DNA of 64,000 bases. Origin: Nocardia sp. BMG51109. Lineage in GTDB: Bacteria > Actinomycetota > Actinomycetes > Mycobacteriales > Mycobacteriaceae. The stretch is taken from positions 5,766,001 through 5,830,000 of the forward strand of contig NZ_JAFQ01000004.1 in NCBI RefSeq assembly GCF_000526215.1, in the 5' to 3' direction. The notes under the pieces are model-generated. The model was not told the origin of the DNA. It saw only the letters and a program-made list of their open reading frames with translations, and made no database searches. Position numbers and translations under genes: made by a program. This document shows positions 16,507-31,500 of this stretch, in pieces (the first letter of the stretch is position 1; every line of letters begins with the position of its first letter).

Positions 16507-19500
16507 ATGACCCTGGAGATGCCCGAGGGACTGCGCTGGCTGTCGTATCTGGCCGGTTCGGAATGGCCCGAGGGCGACGAGGACCTCCTGTTCGCCCTCG
16601 CCGAGGACTGGCAGCGCGCTGCCGAGGACCTGCACGGCATCGTCGAAGATTTGCACACCGCCTGCAACACCGCGGTCGACAACTTCTCCAGCGACGGCGC
16701 GCAGGAGATGCGGACGCAGTTCGACAAGTTCTTCACCGGGGATCAGTCGATCGATAAGCTCGCCGACAACATCGCGAGCCTCGGCGACATGGTGAAAAAC
16801 TGTGGCGCCCAGGTGGAAGCGGCGAAGCTGCAGATCATCATCACGCTGGCCATCACGGCCGCCGAGATCGCCTATGCGCTGTCGACATTGTTCGGCGCCG
16901 CGGCGATTCCGGCGATCGAGGCCGCCTCCGCGGGCATCACGCGGAGCATCGGGCAGGCGCTGCTGCGGCATCTGGCGGCGCGCGCCCAGAAGCTGTCGAC
17001 CATACCGATGTGGCGGCTGGCACTGGTGCAAGGCTTGCAGGAGGCCGGGATCGGCGCCGCGGTCGAGCTGGGCGTGCAGGGCATCCAGGTCGCCGAGGGG
17101 CACAAGGACGACTTCGACCTGAAGCAGATCGCGATCGCCGGGACCGTCTCCGGTGTCTCGGGACTCGTTGCGGCGCCGGTGGCTTCGGTGCTCAGCAACA
17201 ACCTGGCCAAGTGGTTCGGCAAGAACGGGATGTCGGTGTGGAAGGCCAGCACCATCGGCATCGGCTCCGGTATCGCCGCGGGTGTGGTGGGCGCGGGCGT
17301 CGGCTTCGTGGCCAACGGCGTCATCACCGGCGACTGGGAGTTCACCCCGGCCATGATTCTCGGCGGTCTGGGTGGTGGTCTGACCGGTGGCGTGCACGGG
17401 GTCGCGGGGTACTACAGCAGCCTCGCCATGCGGCCGCCCGCGCTCGACGGGGGTTCCGGCGAGAAGTCGGTTCCGCCGCCGGTATCGGAGGGAGAGCCCG
17501 AGAGCCAGGCCGACGTCCCCGCGGCGCAGTCCGACAACACCTACGGCCGGAACGGTTTCCACGAGCAGCCGCCGGTGCAGGCGGCGAGCACGACACCGCA
17601 GGGCACGAACGGTTCGTCGAACTATCGCGGCGCGCCGCCGCCGGCACAGGAGGGCGGCGCCGGCCTGCGCACGGCCTCGTCGGACTTCGATCCGAACTCG
17701 TCGAGATCGGATAGGACGGCGAACTTCCCTGGGGCGCAGTCCTATACGAACGACGGCCGGAACGGCTCGCACGATCGGCCGCCGAACACGACACCACAGG
17801 GCCCGGCCGGGCTCCCGGAGGGTTCCGGCCGATCGGGACCGCCGGTATCCCCCGCGGCGGGAACACAGCAGGGCCCGGGTTCCCCCTCCCACTCGCCGAA
17901 TACCGGCCGCGCGTCGACCATCGGACCGGTCCGCTCGCCCGAGACGGACGGCGACGGACGCCCGAACCCGGGCTCCACCGGCCAATCCACGCGCAGCCGT
18001 CCGAACCCGGACGCCTCGCACGAGGTGGCATCGAATCCGGTGAGCGCCGGTCACAGTCGGCCGGTGCCCGACTCCACCGCCGGCCAGGGGGACCAGAATC
18101 GCCCGCCGCTCGAGGGTCCCGAGGATTATGTCCTGGACAAGCTTTTCGAGCCGGAAGGCTCCCGCGAGGACTCGGGGCTCGACAACGGGCCGTTGCTGGA
18201 CGGTCCCGAGGATCACGTTCTGGGCGGGCTTTTCGAGCCGAGCGAGTCCCGGCAGGATCCGGACATCGAACCCGCCGACGGTGACACGTATTTCGGCGCC
18301 GATCTGCTCGACAAGCTGGGGGTCGATCTCGGCGGAACCACCGTTGTCGGCCGCCCGAACTTCGACCAGCCCGGGTTGACACCGTCCCCGCTGCCGGACA
18401 GCGAACGGCTGCACAACCTTTCGCCGCAGGATCGGGAACAGCGGATGCCGATCCTCCCGGTCTCGGTCAAGACGCCGCCGACCAAGCAGCAGTCCGGAGC
18501 CGAGGAGCTCATCTTCGTCGACCGCACCGGCCGGGTATATCGCCTGCCGAGCAGCAGCTCGAACAGCCACGCGAAGACATTCAAGGGGAAGGACGGACGG
18601 AACTACTTCGCGATCGAGCAGTCGAAGGGGCAGTACACCACTGTGCCCACCGAATTGACCTCCGGTTTCACCTACAAGCCGCATCTGTTCAAGAGCGGCG
18701 GCAAGCTGAGCTGGAATATGCCGGGCGGCAACATCCGGTTCGCCGGCACCGACGCCCAGAACAAATCCGCCGTACTCCAGTTTCCGGGCGAGTCGCCCGT
18801 GGTCGCGAAAAGCGCGGGCGGGGGATCGAAGTGGATCAAATTCCCGCACGTGGAGGGGCATAACGCCGAATGGGTCCGGGTCGCCGATCCGGGTGATGTG
18901 CTGCCGCGGTTGCCCGAACTCGCGGACAGGCAACAGGATCCGTTGTTCGGTCCCGCCGGCCCGAAGCCGGAGGACGTTGTCCAAGGCAAGGCGGGCGACT
19001 GCTATCTGCTCGCCGACCTGAAGGATCTCGCCACGCATAATCCGGAGGCGATTCGCGAGATCGTGCACGACCACGGCGACGGTACCGTGAGTGTCCGGTT
19101 CCAGGTCGACGACGAGAACGGGCCGGCGGGCGCCAAGAAGCTCGAATGGGTGCGTGTCGAGAAACAGATATACGTGTCTCCGGGCAGCGCGACCGGGCAT
19201 TTCGTGTTTCATCAGCCCGGTGGGCCGTTGTGGGCGTCGATGATCGAGAAGGCGTACGCGCAGCGGTTCGGCAAAGGCGACGGCTACCACGGAATCGGCG
19301 AGGGTGGCTTCGCGGCCGACGCCGCGGGGCATCTCGGTAAGGGCTTCTACGAGTCCGGCGACGGCGGGTTCCGGCAGCCGGTGCGTGTCCTCCAGGACAC
19401 CGACATGGTGCACCCGCTGCGGCTCGATGTCGATACGCTGCACGAATTGGCCGGTGGCGACTTCGAATTCGCGCGCACCGTGGCCGATACCTACGACAAG

Positions 19501-22500
19501 TGGGCGCAGCTACGCGATGCGCAGCGAACGGCCAACTGGCAGCTGATTCGGATGATGAACCCGACCGACCCGATGGCGGCGGATCGGGCCTGGCAACAGT
19601 ATCTGAAGACCGAGGACCTCGGCTCGCCCGACGGGTTCCGCAGATATCTCGACCAGGAGTTCCCCGGTCGCTGGGATGCCGAGAAGCAGGAGTTGACCGA
19701 CTACGTCCGCAGCCTGTCGGACGGCCCGGTCGAGCAGCGGGTGCTGCCGCAGCGGTACGAGCACATCTCGCGCTGGCTGGGAGAGCGCCTCGACTACGCG
19801 CTGCAGCGCGGCACCGTGCTCTCGCTGGGGACGGACAAATTCGGCGACGGACGGGAAAATACGACCGCGGTTCCGGGTCTCGTGGGTACGCACGCGTATT
19901 CGGTCTTGGGCGTCGAGCGCGACGCCGACGGCAATCCGGTGCGAGTGCTGCTGGAGAACCCGTGGAACACCAACGGCAGCTATCCGAAACCCGTCCCCGG
20001 CATCGAATACCGTTACGACCCGGGCGGTTTCGACCATGAATACCAGCCGGCCGGGAACGGCGCCCGGTTCCGCGCCGGTGCGGACGGCATCGAATACTGG
20101 CGGTTCGACGACGGCGGGCAAGGGATCAAACTCCCGCTCGGTACGCGCATCGGAATGATGCCGGACGGCACCCGCTACCGGGTGAACCCCGACGGCACCG
20201 AGTACAGGACGGCCCCCGACGGCCGCAAATGGCGCTGGGACCCCACCGATTCGAAATATGTCCCGGATCCCCATCGTGTCGACACCCCCTTCACCACGAC
20301 CATTCCGCACCGCGGTGGCATCGTCGCGGTGGATCTCAGCCATCTCCCGAAATTCAACAGTCTCGGCCTGAGCGGCGCCGGCGGGCACGGACTGTACGGC
20401 CCGTCGACCCAGCCGGCCGCGTCGCCCCTGCCGAACCCACCGGCTCCCACCCCCCCGACCCCCTACCCACCGGAGCATGTGCCGACCGCCTCCGGCAACC
20501 ATGCCTCGGGCGACAACCCACCGGCCGGTGGTCCGCAGCGGGAACCGGGCGAGTCCCGGCAGGATCCGGAGGACGAACCCGCCGACGATGACACCGTTTT
20601 CGGTGCCGACCTGCTCGAGAAGCTGGGGACCGAACTCGACCAAACCACCCCGATCCGCCGGCCGAACTTCGACCGGCCCGGCTCGACTCCCTCGCCGCTG
20701 CGGGAAAGCGAACTGCTGCACAACCTGTCACCGCAGGATCGGGAACGGGAAATGCCGATGGTCCCGGTTTCGGTCGAGGTGGCGCAGACTCGTGCTGCCG
20801 ACGGGGATACGCTCCTGCTGGTCGACCACAACGGTCAGGTGGTCCGGTTGCCGGCCGTCTCACAAAGCCCCGCGATTCTCGTTTCGGAGAATGACGGGCG
20901 CGACTATTACGTGATCGACCACTCGTATGGTCGGTACAGCTACGTGCCGACCGATCTGGCCCACGACTTCACCTTTCACCCGCCGGCCAACAATGGCGGT
21001 GTCGGCAGGCTGAGCTGGGACGTGCCGCGCGGCGGGGCTCGGTTTCTCGGTGTCGACGCCCAGAACAACTCCACCACACTGCATCTGCGGGGCGAGTCCA
21101 CGATGGTCGCGAAGACCGCGGGTGGGGGATCGAAGTGGGTCAAGCATCCGCATGTGAACAATCGGAGCTTCGAGTGGGTCCGGGTCGCCGATCCGGGTGA
21201 CGTGCTGGCGCCGTTGCCCACTGTGGCCGACAGGCATCAGGACCCGCTGTTCGGTCCCGCGGGGCCGAAGCCGGAGGAGGTTCGGCAGGGGCGGGCGGGC
21301 GACTGTTATCTGCTGGCCGATCTGAAGAATCTCGCCGCGCACAATCCGGAGGCGATTCGCGAGATCGTGCACGACCACGGCGACGGTACCGTGAGTGTCC
21401 GGTTCCACGTCGACGACGAGAACGGGCCGGCCGGCGCCAAGAAGCTCGAATGGGTGCGTGTCGAAAAGCAGATCTATGTGACGCCGGGCAGTGAGACCGG
21501 GCATTTCGTGCATCACGAACCGGGCGACCCGCTGTGGGCGTCGATGATCGAGAAGGCGTACGCGCAGCGGTTCGGCGAGGGCGACGGTTACCTCGGGATC
21601 GGCAAGGGCGGCAGCGCGACCGATGCCGCGAGATTTCTGGGTAAGGGTTTCCAGCAGTCCGGAGACGGCTGGTTCCAGCAGCCGGTGCGCGCCATGTCCG
21701 GTGTCAACCCGGTCCATCCGCTCCGGTTCGACACCGACACGCTGCACGAATTGGCCGGTGGTGACTTCGAGTTCGCGCGCACCGTGGCCGATTCCTACGA
21801 CGACTGGCGGCGCCACCGAGATGTGCTGCGAACGCTGGTCCGGCAGAAATTGGATACCGATCATCCGACCGATCAGGCGGCGTGGGATCAGCAGTGGGCG
21901 GAGTTCCAGCAGTTTCATGATCTCGAATCGTCGAACGGCCTGCGCGAGTATCTGGATTTTCGTTTCCCCGGGCGCTGGGATGCCGAAAAGCAGAACCTGA
22001 TCGACTATTTCCGAAATTTCGCGGACGGTCCGGTCGAGAACCGGGTGCTGCCACAGCAGTACGAGCATATTTCGCGCTGGTTCGGCGATCGTGTCGATTA
22101 TGCGCTGCAGCGGGGCAGCCTGGTGACGATGGGCACGGAGCATTTCGGTGACACGGTCGAGAGCACGTCCGCGGTGCCGGGCCTGGTGGGCGGGCACGAG
22201 TATTCGATCCTGGGTATCGAGCGGGACACCGACGGCAATCCCGTGCGGATCCTGTTGGAGAACCCGTGGAACAGCAACGGCCGCTATCCCCAACCCGTCG
22301 ACGGCATCGAATATCGGTACGACCCGGGCGCTCCCGAACACGAGTACCAGTACCGGCAGGGCGGCCGGTCCCGTACCGAACCCGACGGCACCCGCTTTCG
22401 GCGATACCGCGACGGCATGGAGGACCTTCGGTTGCCGGACGGGACGCGCTACCGCATGTTCCCGAGTGGCACCCGGTACCGGAACGACCCCGACGGCACG

Positions 22501-25500
22501 GAGTTCCGGGTCTTCCAGGACGGCGGTCGTCTGCGCAAGGATCCCGACGGCACCGAGTACTGGACGAAGCCCGACGGCAGCACCTGGATCAAGGGGCCGG
22601 CCGACACCGGGCTCACCGAAGATCCCGGGAGAGTGGACGATCCGAAGGATATGACCATTCCGCCGCGCGGCGGGGTCGTGGCGGTGGATCTGCGCCATCT
22701 GCCGAAATTCGCAGGCTTCGCCGTGAGCGGTCCCGGCGGGCACGGACTCTACGGCCCGGCTCCCGAGCCGGCCGGGGCGACCGCGCCGACCTCCTCGGCT
22801 CCGCCCGTGCCGGGTGTGCTCGGAACCTCCGGCGATCCGGGCGACCGCGGATCGGACGGGCCCGTCGAGCCGGAGGAGTCCCGGCGGGATCCGTGGTTCG
22901 AGCCGGACGACGGCGACACCTATTTCGGCGCCGATCTGCTCGAGAAGCTGGACACCGATCTCGGCGGCAGCACCGTCCCCGCGCGTGCGCCTCTCGACCA
23001 GCCGGGGCTGGAGCGGCCGACCCTGCCGGAAGAGGAGTTGCTGCACAATCTTTCACCGCAGGACCGGGACCAGCGGATGCCGGTGGTCCCGGTTCCGGTT
23101 CGGGTGCCGAGCACCCGCGACGCCGGCGGCGACACGCTCGTCCTCGTCGACCACACCGGTCAGGTGCTCCGGCTGCCGGCCACCTCGAGCATCCGCGCGA
23201 TCTTCGTGCCCGGGCACAACGGGCGTGACCACTACGCGATCGAGCAGCCGTATGGCGAATACGACTACGTACCTGCCGACCTGGTCGATGATTTCACCTT
23301 TCAACCGAATCCCGACACCGGTGTCGGCAGGCTGAGCTGGAACGTGCCGCGCGGTGGCGTGCGGTTTCTCGGCGTCGACGCCCGGGCCGGAATTCATCTG
23401 GAGAGCGAATCCACGGCGGTCGCCAAGAGCGCCGAGGGGGGGTCGACATGGATCAAGCGTCCGCAGGCGAACAACCGGGCCTCCGAATGGGTTCGGGTCG
23501 CCGATCCGGGGAATGTGCTGTCGCGGCTGCCCGATCTGGCCGATCGGCATCGGGATCCGTTGTTCGGCCCCGCGGGTCCGAGGCCGGAAGACGTCGTTCA
23601 GGGCCGGGTGGGTGATTGTTATCTGCTGGCCGATCTGAAGAATCTCGCGACGCATAATCCGGACGCGATTCGGGAGATCGTGCACGATCACGGTGACGGG
23701 ACCGTGAGTGTGCGGTTCTACGTCGATGACGAGAGCGGTCCGGCGGGTGCCAAGAAGCCCGAGTGGGTGCGTGTCGAGAAGCAGATCTATGTGTCGCCGG
23801 ACAGCGATACCGGGCACTTCGTGCACCACGAACCCGGCGGGCCGTTGTGGGCGTCGATGATCGAGAAGGCCTACGCGCACCGTTTCGGCGGAGGCGACGG
23901 ATACCACAGGATCGACAGCGGCGATCCGTCGCTCTCGAATCCGGTCTTCGCCGCGGAACACCTGGGCAAGGGCTTCCATCAATCGGGCGAGGGCGGGATA
24001 CGTCAGCCGGTTCGCGCCGTCTCGGACGGTGAGTTCCTGCATCCGCTGCGGCTGGATGCCGAGACGATGCACGAATTGACCGGTGGCGATGCCGATTTCG
24101 CGCGCCGGGTGGCCGATACCTACGACGACTGGTGGCAGCAGGGAAAACAGCTGAACGAGTCCACCTGGCGGCAGTTGAAGCAGCAGTATCCGACGGATCG
24201 AGCGGCCCGGAGTCAGGCGTGGGCTCACTTCTTGCGGAATCAGGACCTGAGGTCGCCCGCCGGTTTCCGTGATTATCTCGATCGGCGTCTCCCCGGGAAC
24301 TGGTATGCCGAGAAGCAGCGTTTGGTCGACTATTTCCGGGATCTGTCGGCCGGCCGAGTCGAGAACCGGGTGGTGCCGCAGGGGTATGAGCATATTTCGC
24401 GGTGGTTCGGTGAACGTGTCGACTATGCGCTGCAGCGCGGCAGTGTGGTCACGATGGGGACCCACGGCTTCGGCCAGGGCCGGGTGGATCCGCTCGCGGT
24501 GCCGGGTCTGCTGGGTAAGCACGCGTATTCGGTCGTGGGGATCGAGCGTGACGCCGACGGCAATCCGGCGCGGATGCTGCTGGAGAACCCGTGGGACGAC
24601 AACGGCAACTTTCCCGAGCCCATCCCCGGCATCGAATATCGTTACGACCCGGGCGGTCCGGAACACGAGTACCGGACGACCCTGCTGGGCGGTGCCCGGC
24701 TCCGTGTCGATGCGGACGGCATCGAATACCGGCAGTTCCGCGGCGGCCGGCAGCAGGTCCGGCTTCCCGACGGCACCAGCTACAACATCATGCCGGACGG
24801 CGCCCGCTATCGGATCAACCCCGACGGCACGCAGTTCTGGAAGATGGCCGACGGGAGCAAATTCCGCAAGGGCCCCAACGATGTCGATCTCGTCCCGGAT
24901 CCCGATCGGGTCGAGGGCCCGAGAGATATGACCGTACCGCCGCGCGGCGGGATCATCGCGGTGGATCTGCGTCATCTCCCGAAGTTCAACGGCTTCGGCG
25001 TGACCGGTCCCGGCGCGCACGGCCTTTACGGGCCGGACGGCCTGGCCGCGCCGGCGCTGCCGGCACCGTCGGCTCCGCGCCTGCCGGACGTGACCGACGC
25101 TGCGCCGGACAAGCCGTTCGGCTCGGAACGGTCCCGGGAGAATTCGTGGTTCGAGCCCGCCGACGGCGATACCTATTTCGGCGCCGATCTGCTCGAGAAG
25201 CTGGGCACCGATCTCGAGGGGACGACGGTTGTCGCTCGTCCTCGTTTCGACCAGCCCGGGCTGGAGCGGCCCACTCTGCCGGAAAGCGAGCTGCTGCACA
25301 ATCTTTCGCCGGAGGAGCGGGCACAGCGGGTACCGGTTGTCCCGGTTGCGGTGCGGGCGCCGCAAACACTGCAGAATGACGGGCGACAGACGCTCGTCCT
25401 CCTCGACCGCGACGGCCATCTGCTCCGACTGCCGGTTGTCTCGCAGACCCCGACGATGCTCGTGACCGGTGACGACGGGCACGAGTACTACATGATCCCG

Positions 25501-28500
25501 CAGTCGTACGGTCGGTACAGCTACGTGCCGACCGAACTGGCCTGGGATTTCACCTATCAACCGCCGGCCCACAGCGGTGGTCTCGGGACCCTGCGCTGGA
25601 ACAGGATGCTCGGCGAGACTCGGGTTCTCACCATCGACGACCGGAACTATCGCAAGTCCGTGCCGATATTGAACCTGTCCACGCTGGTCGCGAGGAGCGG
25701 GGGACAAGGGGAGATGTGGTTCAAGCCCTCTCTCCGGGGCGGCCTGAACTCCGAGTGGGTTCGGATCGCCGATCCGAACAACGTATTCGGCATGCTCGAT
25801 CTCGCCGACAGGCATCGGGACCCGTTGTTCGGCCCGGCCGGCCCGAAGCCGGAGGAGGTTCGCCAGGGCCAGGCAGGCGATTGTTATCTGCTCGTGGAGT
25901 TGAAGAATCTCGCGACTCATAATCCCGGTGCGATCCGGGAGATCGTGCACGACCACGGTGACGGTACCGTCAGCGTGCGGTTTTTCGCCGATGGTAAACC
26001 CGAGTGGGTTCGTGTCGAGAAACAGATCTATGTTTCCCCGGGCAGCCGGACCGGGTATTTCGTGCGCCACGAATCGGGAGAGCCGTTGTGGCCGTCGATG
26101 ATCGAGAAGGCCTACGCCCAGCGCTTCGGTGCGGGCGACGGGTATGTCTCGATTTCCGGGGGCGGCTGGCCGGCCACCACCGCGGAACACCTGGGCAGAG
26201 GATTTCAACAGCCCGGCGACGGTTGGTATCAGCAGCCGGTCCGCGCCGTCGGGGATACCGGCTGGTTGCATCCGCTCCGGTTCGATGCCGACACAGTGCA
26301 CGAGTTGACCGGTGGTGACCCCGATTTCGCGCGCAGCGTGGCCGATACCTACGCTCACTGGGAGCAGCAGCGAGATCAGCTGCGAGAGAACAGCTTCCAG
26401 GAACGAAGGCGTCTCGGCGAGCATGAGGATCTCGCCTCGCCCGAGGGGTTCCGCGGCTATCTCGATCAGCGTTTTCCCGGTCGCTGGGAATCCGAGAAGG
26501 ATAATCTGGTCGATTATTTCCGTAGCCTCCAGGCGGGTGAGGTCGAGCAGCGGGTGATGCCGCCCCGATACGAGCACGTCTCGCGCTGGCTCACCGATCG
26601 TATCGACTATGCGCTGCAGCGCGGCGGCTCGATCACGTTGTCGACGAACCGATTCGGGGACCTTTTCGGTGGGCCGGAGAACACGACCGCCGTGCCGGGT
26701 TTGGTGGGGGGACACGGGTATTCGGTCGTGGGCGTGGAGCGTGACAGCCACGGCGATCCGGTACGTGTCGTGCTGGAGAACCCGTGGAACGACAACGGAA
26801 AGTATCCCCGGCCTGTCGACGGCATCGAATACCGGTACGACCCGGGCGGTTCCGACCACGAATACCGAGTCGACGGGGACGGCAGCCGGTTTCGTACCGA
26901 CGCGGACGGTACCGAATACCGGAGGTTCGCCGACGGCGGGCAACAGCTCCGGCTGCCCGACGGCACGCGCTACGGAATGGGTCCGGACGGCGTGCGGTAC
27001 CGGACGGATCCGGACGGCACCGAGTTCCGGGCGTTCCCGGACGGCGGGCGCGTCCGCGTGGATCGCGAGGGCACCGAGTACTGGACGATGGACGACGGCA
27101 GCACCTGGCGCAAGGGCCCGGCCGATGCCGATCGGGTCCCCGACCCCGGGCGAGTCGACGATCCGCGGGACAGGACGGTTCCGCCGCGCGGCGGAGTCCT
27201 GGCGGTGGAACTCAGGCACCTGCCGAAATTCCGCCAGATCAGCGTGTTCGGCGCGGCCGCGCACGGCCTGTACGGGCCGTCGGTGGGCGATCCGGCCACC
27301 TCGGCACCGCCGATCTCGTCGGCTCCGCCCGCGCAGGACGTTGCCGGCGTTCCGCGAACTCCGGTAGACGGCCCGGCGGACCTGGGAAGCCCGCGGCAGG
27401 ATTCGGTGCTCGAGCCCGAGGACGGCGACACGTATTTCGGTGCCGATCTGCTGGAGAAGTTGGCTACCGATCTCGACGGCAGCACCACCGTCGGCCGGAC
27501 GCATTTCGACCAGCCCGGGCTGGAACGGCCGAGTCTGACGGAAAGTCAACTGCTGCACAATCTTTCGCAGCAGGACCGGGCGCAGCACCTGCCGGTTGTG
27601 CCGGTGTCGGTGCAGGTGCCGGACACGCGGGACGCCGGCGGCGGCGATACGCTGATCCTGGTCGACCGCAACGGTCAGCCGGTGCCCCTGCCGCTCGTGT
27701 CGAGCAGGCGCGCGATATTCGTCCCGGGCCACGACGGGCGCGACCACTACGCGATCGAGCAGTCCTACGGGCAGTACGCCTACGTGCCGGCCGATCTGGT
27801 CCACGATTTCACGTATCACCCGGACCCCAACAACTCGGACCCCCACGGCGGCGTCGGAAGGCTGAGCTGGGACCTGACGCGCGGCAAGGTCCGGTTCCTC
27901 GGCCTCGACGAGCAGAACAATCCCAAGGTCATGGACCTGCAGGGCGGGTCGGTGATGGTCGCGAAGGGCGCGGGCGGGGGAGCGAAGTGGATCAAGTACC
28001 CGCATGTGAACAATCGCACCTTCGAGTGGGTCCGGGTCGCCGATCCGGAGAATGTGCTGACGCGGCTGCCCGATCTCGTCGGCAGACACCAGGATCTGCT
28101 GTTCGGTCCCGGCGGCCCGAAGCCGGGGGAGGTTCGCCAGGGCAGGGCGGGCGATTGTTATCTGCTCACCGACATGCAGAATCTCGCCACCCACAACCCG
28201 GACGCGATCCGGGAGATCGTGCACGACCACGGTGACGGCACCGTGAGTGTCCGGTTCTTCGCCGACGGCAAGCCCGAGTGGGTGCGCGTCGAGAAGCAGA
28301 TCTATGTGTCGCCGGACAGCGATACCGGTCACTTCGTGCTACACAAGCCCGGAGATCCGTTGTGGGCGTCGATGATCGAGAAGGCCTACGCACAGCATTT
28401 CGGTAAGGGTGACGGCTACCACCTGATCGGCCTGGGCGGCGATCCGTCGGTGGCCGCGGAGCGCCTGGGTAAGGGTTTCTACCAGTCGGGCGACGACGGG

Positions 28501-31500
28501 ATTCAGCAGCCGGTTCGCGCCGTCTCGGACCGGGAGTTCTTGCATCCGCTGCGGCTGGATGCCGATATGATGCACGAACTGACCGGTGGTGACGGCGAAT
28601 TCGCCCGCGCTGTGGCCGATAGCTACGACCACTGGGAGCAGCAGCGAGATCAGCTGCGGACGACCACCAAGCAGCACATCGACCAGCAGCACCCGTGGGA
28701 TCTCCAGGCCCACGACCGGGCCTGGGACCACTTCATGCGGAACCGGGACCTCGCCTCGCCCGACGGGTTCCGCGGCTATCTCGACCAGCGCTTCCCCGGG
28801 CGCTGGGACGCCGAGAAACAGCACCTGACCGACTACGTCCGAACCCTGTCGAGCGGCCCGGTCGAGAACCGGGTGCTGCCGCGGCAATACGAGCACATCT
28901 CGCACTGGGTCGCGGACCGCATCGACTACGCGCTGCGGCGCGGCACCGTGGTCTCCCTGTGGACGAACCGATTCGGCCGGGGGCGGGAAGACCCGTTCGC
29001 GGTTCCGGGTCTGGTGGGCACGCACGCGTATTCGGTCGTGGGCATCGAGCGCGACGGCCACGGCGATCCGGTGCGGGTGCTGCTGGAAAATCCGTGGAGC
29101 GACAACGGCACCTATCCCGATCCCATCTCCGGTATCGAATACCGTTACGACCCGGGCGGTCCCGAGCACGAGTACCGGACGCCGGAGCGCGGCGGCCGGT
29201 ACCGCGTCGATCCGGACGGAACCCGGTATTTCCGGTCTCCCGACGGCCTGCAACAGGTGGGGCTGCCGGACGGTACCCGCTACCGCATGGACCCGAACGG
29301 CACTCGGTACCGGAGGAACCCCGACGGCAGCGAGTACCGGGCCTTCCCGGACGGCCGTCGCCTGCACCGGGATTCCGGTGGCACCGAGTACTGGACGCTG
29401 GCCGACGGTAGCCAATGGATCAAGGGCCGCACCGATACCACCCTCGTCCCGGACCCTCAGCGAGTCGACGATCCGAAGGATATGACCATTCCGCCGCGCG
29501 GCGGAGTCGTCGCGGTGGATCTGCGCCACCTGCCGAAGTTCCGCGGCTTCGATGTGAGCGGCGCCGGTGCGCACGGACTCTACGGCCCGGCGACCACCCC
29601 GGCCGCGTCGGCACCGCCGGCCCCGCACCCGCCGGCGGACCTCCCGCGCACATCGCGGTTCGACGGTTCCGGCGACCCGCGAGGCACCGACCGGAATCAG
29701 CCGTTGCTCGACGGCCCGGAGGATCGAGTACTGGGCGGGCTCTTCGAACCGGAAGGGCCGCAGCGGGATTCGCCCTTCGAACCGATGGATGGCGACACGT
29801 ATTTCGGCGCCGATCTGCTCGAACAGCTGGGGACCGACCTCGGTGGCAGCACGACCGTCGGCCGCCCCCACTTCGACGAGCGGGGGCTGGCCCCGCCGAA
29901 TCTGCAGGAAAACCAACTGCTGCACAATCTTTCGCCGCAGGATCGGGCGCAGCAGCTGCCGGTGCTGCCGGTGTCGGTCGAGGTGCCGCCGACTCGGCAG
30001 CCCGGCGGCGATACGCTGATCCTGGTCGATCACAGCGGCCTGGCGGTGCAGCTGCCGAGCACATCGAACGGCAGTCCCGCGATGCTGTTCACCGGATACG
30101 ACGGCCGCGCCCACTACGCGATCCAGCAGCCGTCCGGGCAGTACGTCACCGTGTCCGCCGATCTGGTCCCCGACTTCACCTATCATCCGAACCCCGGAAG
30201 TCCGAACCCCAACACCGGCACGCTGAGCTGGAACGTCCCGAACGGCAGGATCGGTTTCCTCGGCGTCGACATGAACAACGTTCCCACCGCGATACACCTG
30301 TTGGGCGGGTCCACGATCGTCGCGGGGAAGACGAGTGGAGGGAAGTGGATCAAGTACCCGTATGTGGGGGGTCAGCCTCCGGCCTGGGTCTGGGTCGCCG
30401 ATCCCGGCGACGTGCTACCGCGCCTGCCCGATCTCGCCGACAGGCATCAGGATCCGTTGTTCGGTCCCGCGGGGCCGCGGCCGGAGGAGGTTCGCCAGGG
30501 CAAGGCGGGTGACTGCTATCTGCTCGCCGATCTGAAGAGTCTCGCGACCCACAATCCGGACGCGATCCGCGAGATCGTGCACGACCATCGGGACGGCACC
30601 GTGAGTGTCCGGTTCATGGTCGACCGCGAGGCTGATCCCGATGTCCGCCCCAGGTACGAGTGGGTGCGCGTCGAGAAGCAGATCTATGTGTCGCCGGGCA
30701 GCCGGACCGGTCACTACGTGCGTCACGAGCCGGGGGAGCCGTTGTGGGCGTCGATGATCGAGAAGGCCTATGCGCAGCGCTTCGGTGCGGGCGAGGGGTA
30801 CTACAAAATCGGAATCGGCGGTCGTTCCTGGGTCGCCACGGAGTACCTGGGTAAGGATTTCCACCAGTCCGGCGACGGCGGGTTTCAGCAGCCGGTTCGC
30901 ACCGTCGCCGACCTCGATTTCCTGCATCCGCTCCGGTTCGATGCCGATACGATGCACGAATTGATCGGTGGCGACCTCGATTTCGCCCGGCAAGCGGCCG
31001 ACACCTACGACCATTGGTTGCAGCAGGTGAATCGGGTGCGACAAGCCATCGCGCAGCAGTTGAGTCAGCAGCACCCGAACGATCCGGTGGCCTGGAACCA
31101 GGCATTCAACCACTTCATGCAGAGTCAGGATCTCCTGACGCCCACTGGATTCCGCAGCTATCTCGACGACCGCTTCCCCGGGCGCTGGGATACCGAGAAG
31201 CAGAACCTGACCGACTATTTCCGGAGTCTGTCGGACGGCCCGGCCGAGAACCGGGTGCTGCCACGGCAGTACGAGCACGCCTCGCGCTGGTTCGCGGATC
31301 GTATCGACTACGCGCTGCGGCGCGGCAGCGTGTTCACGATGTCGACGCGCCTGTTCGGCCGGGGAGCGGAGGATCCGTTCGCGGTGCCGGGCCTGGTGGG
31401 CACGCACGAGTATTCGGTCGTGGGCGTCGAGCGTGACACCGACGGCAATCCGGTGCGGGTCCTGCTGGAGAACCCGTGGAACGAGAACGGCAAGTATCCG

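Noticed and set aside
23053..28332. Very long open frames on the minus strand opposite the giant gene (also 16291-19443 and 34123-37578)
   Set aside because: They are mirror frames created by the strong codon bias and repeats of the plus-strand gene. They have no ribosome sites, no recognisable domains and compositions typical of antisense shadows.
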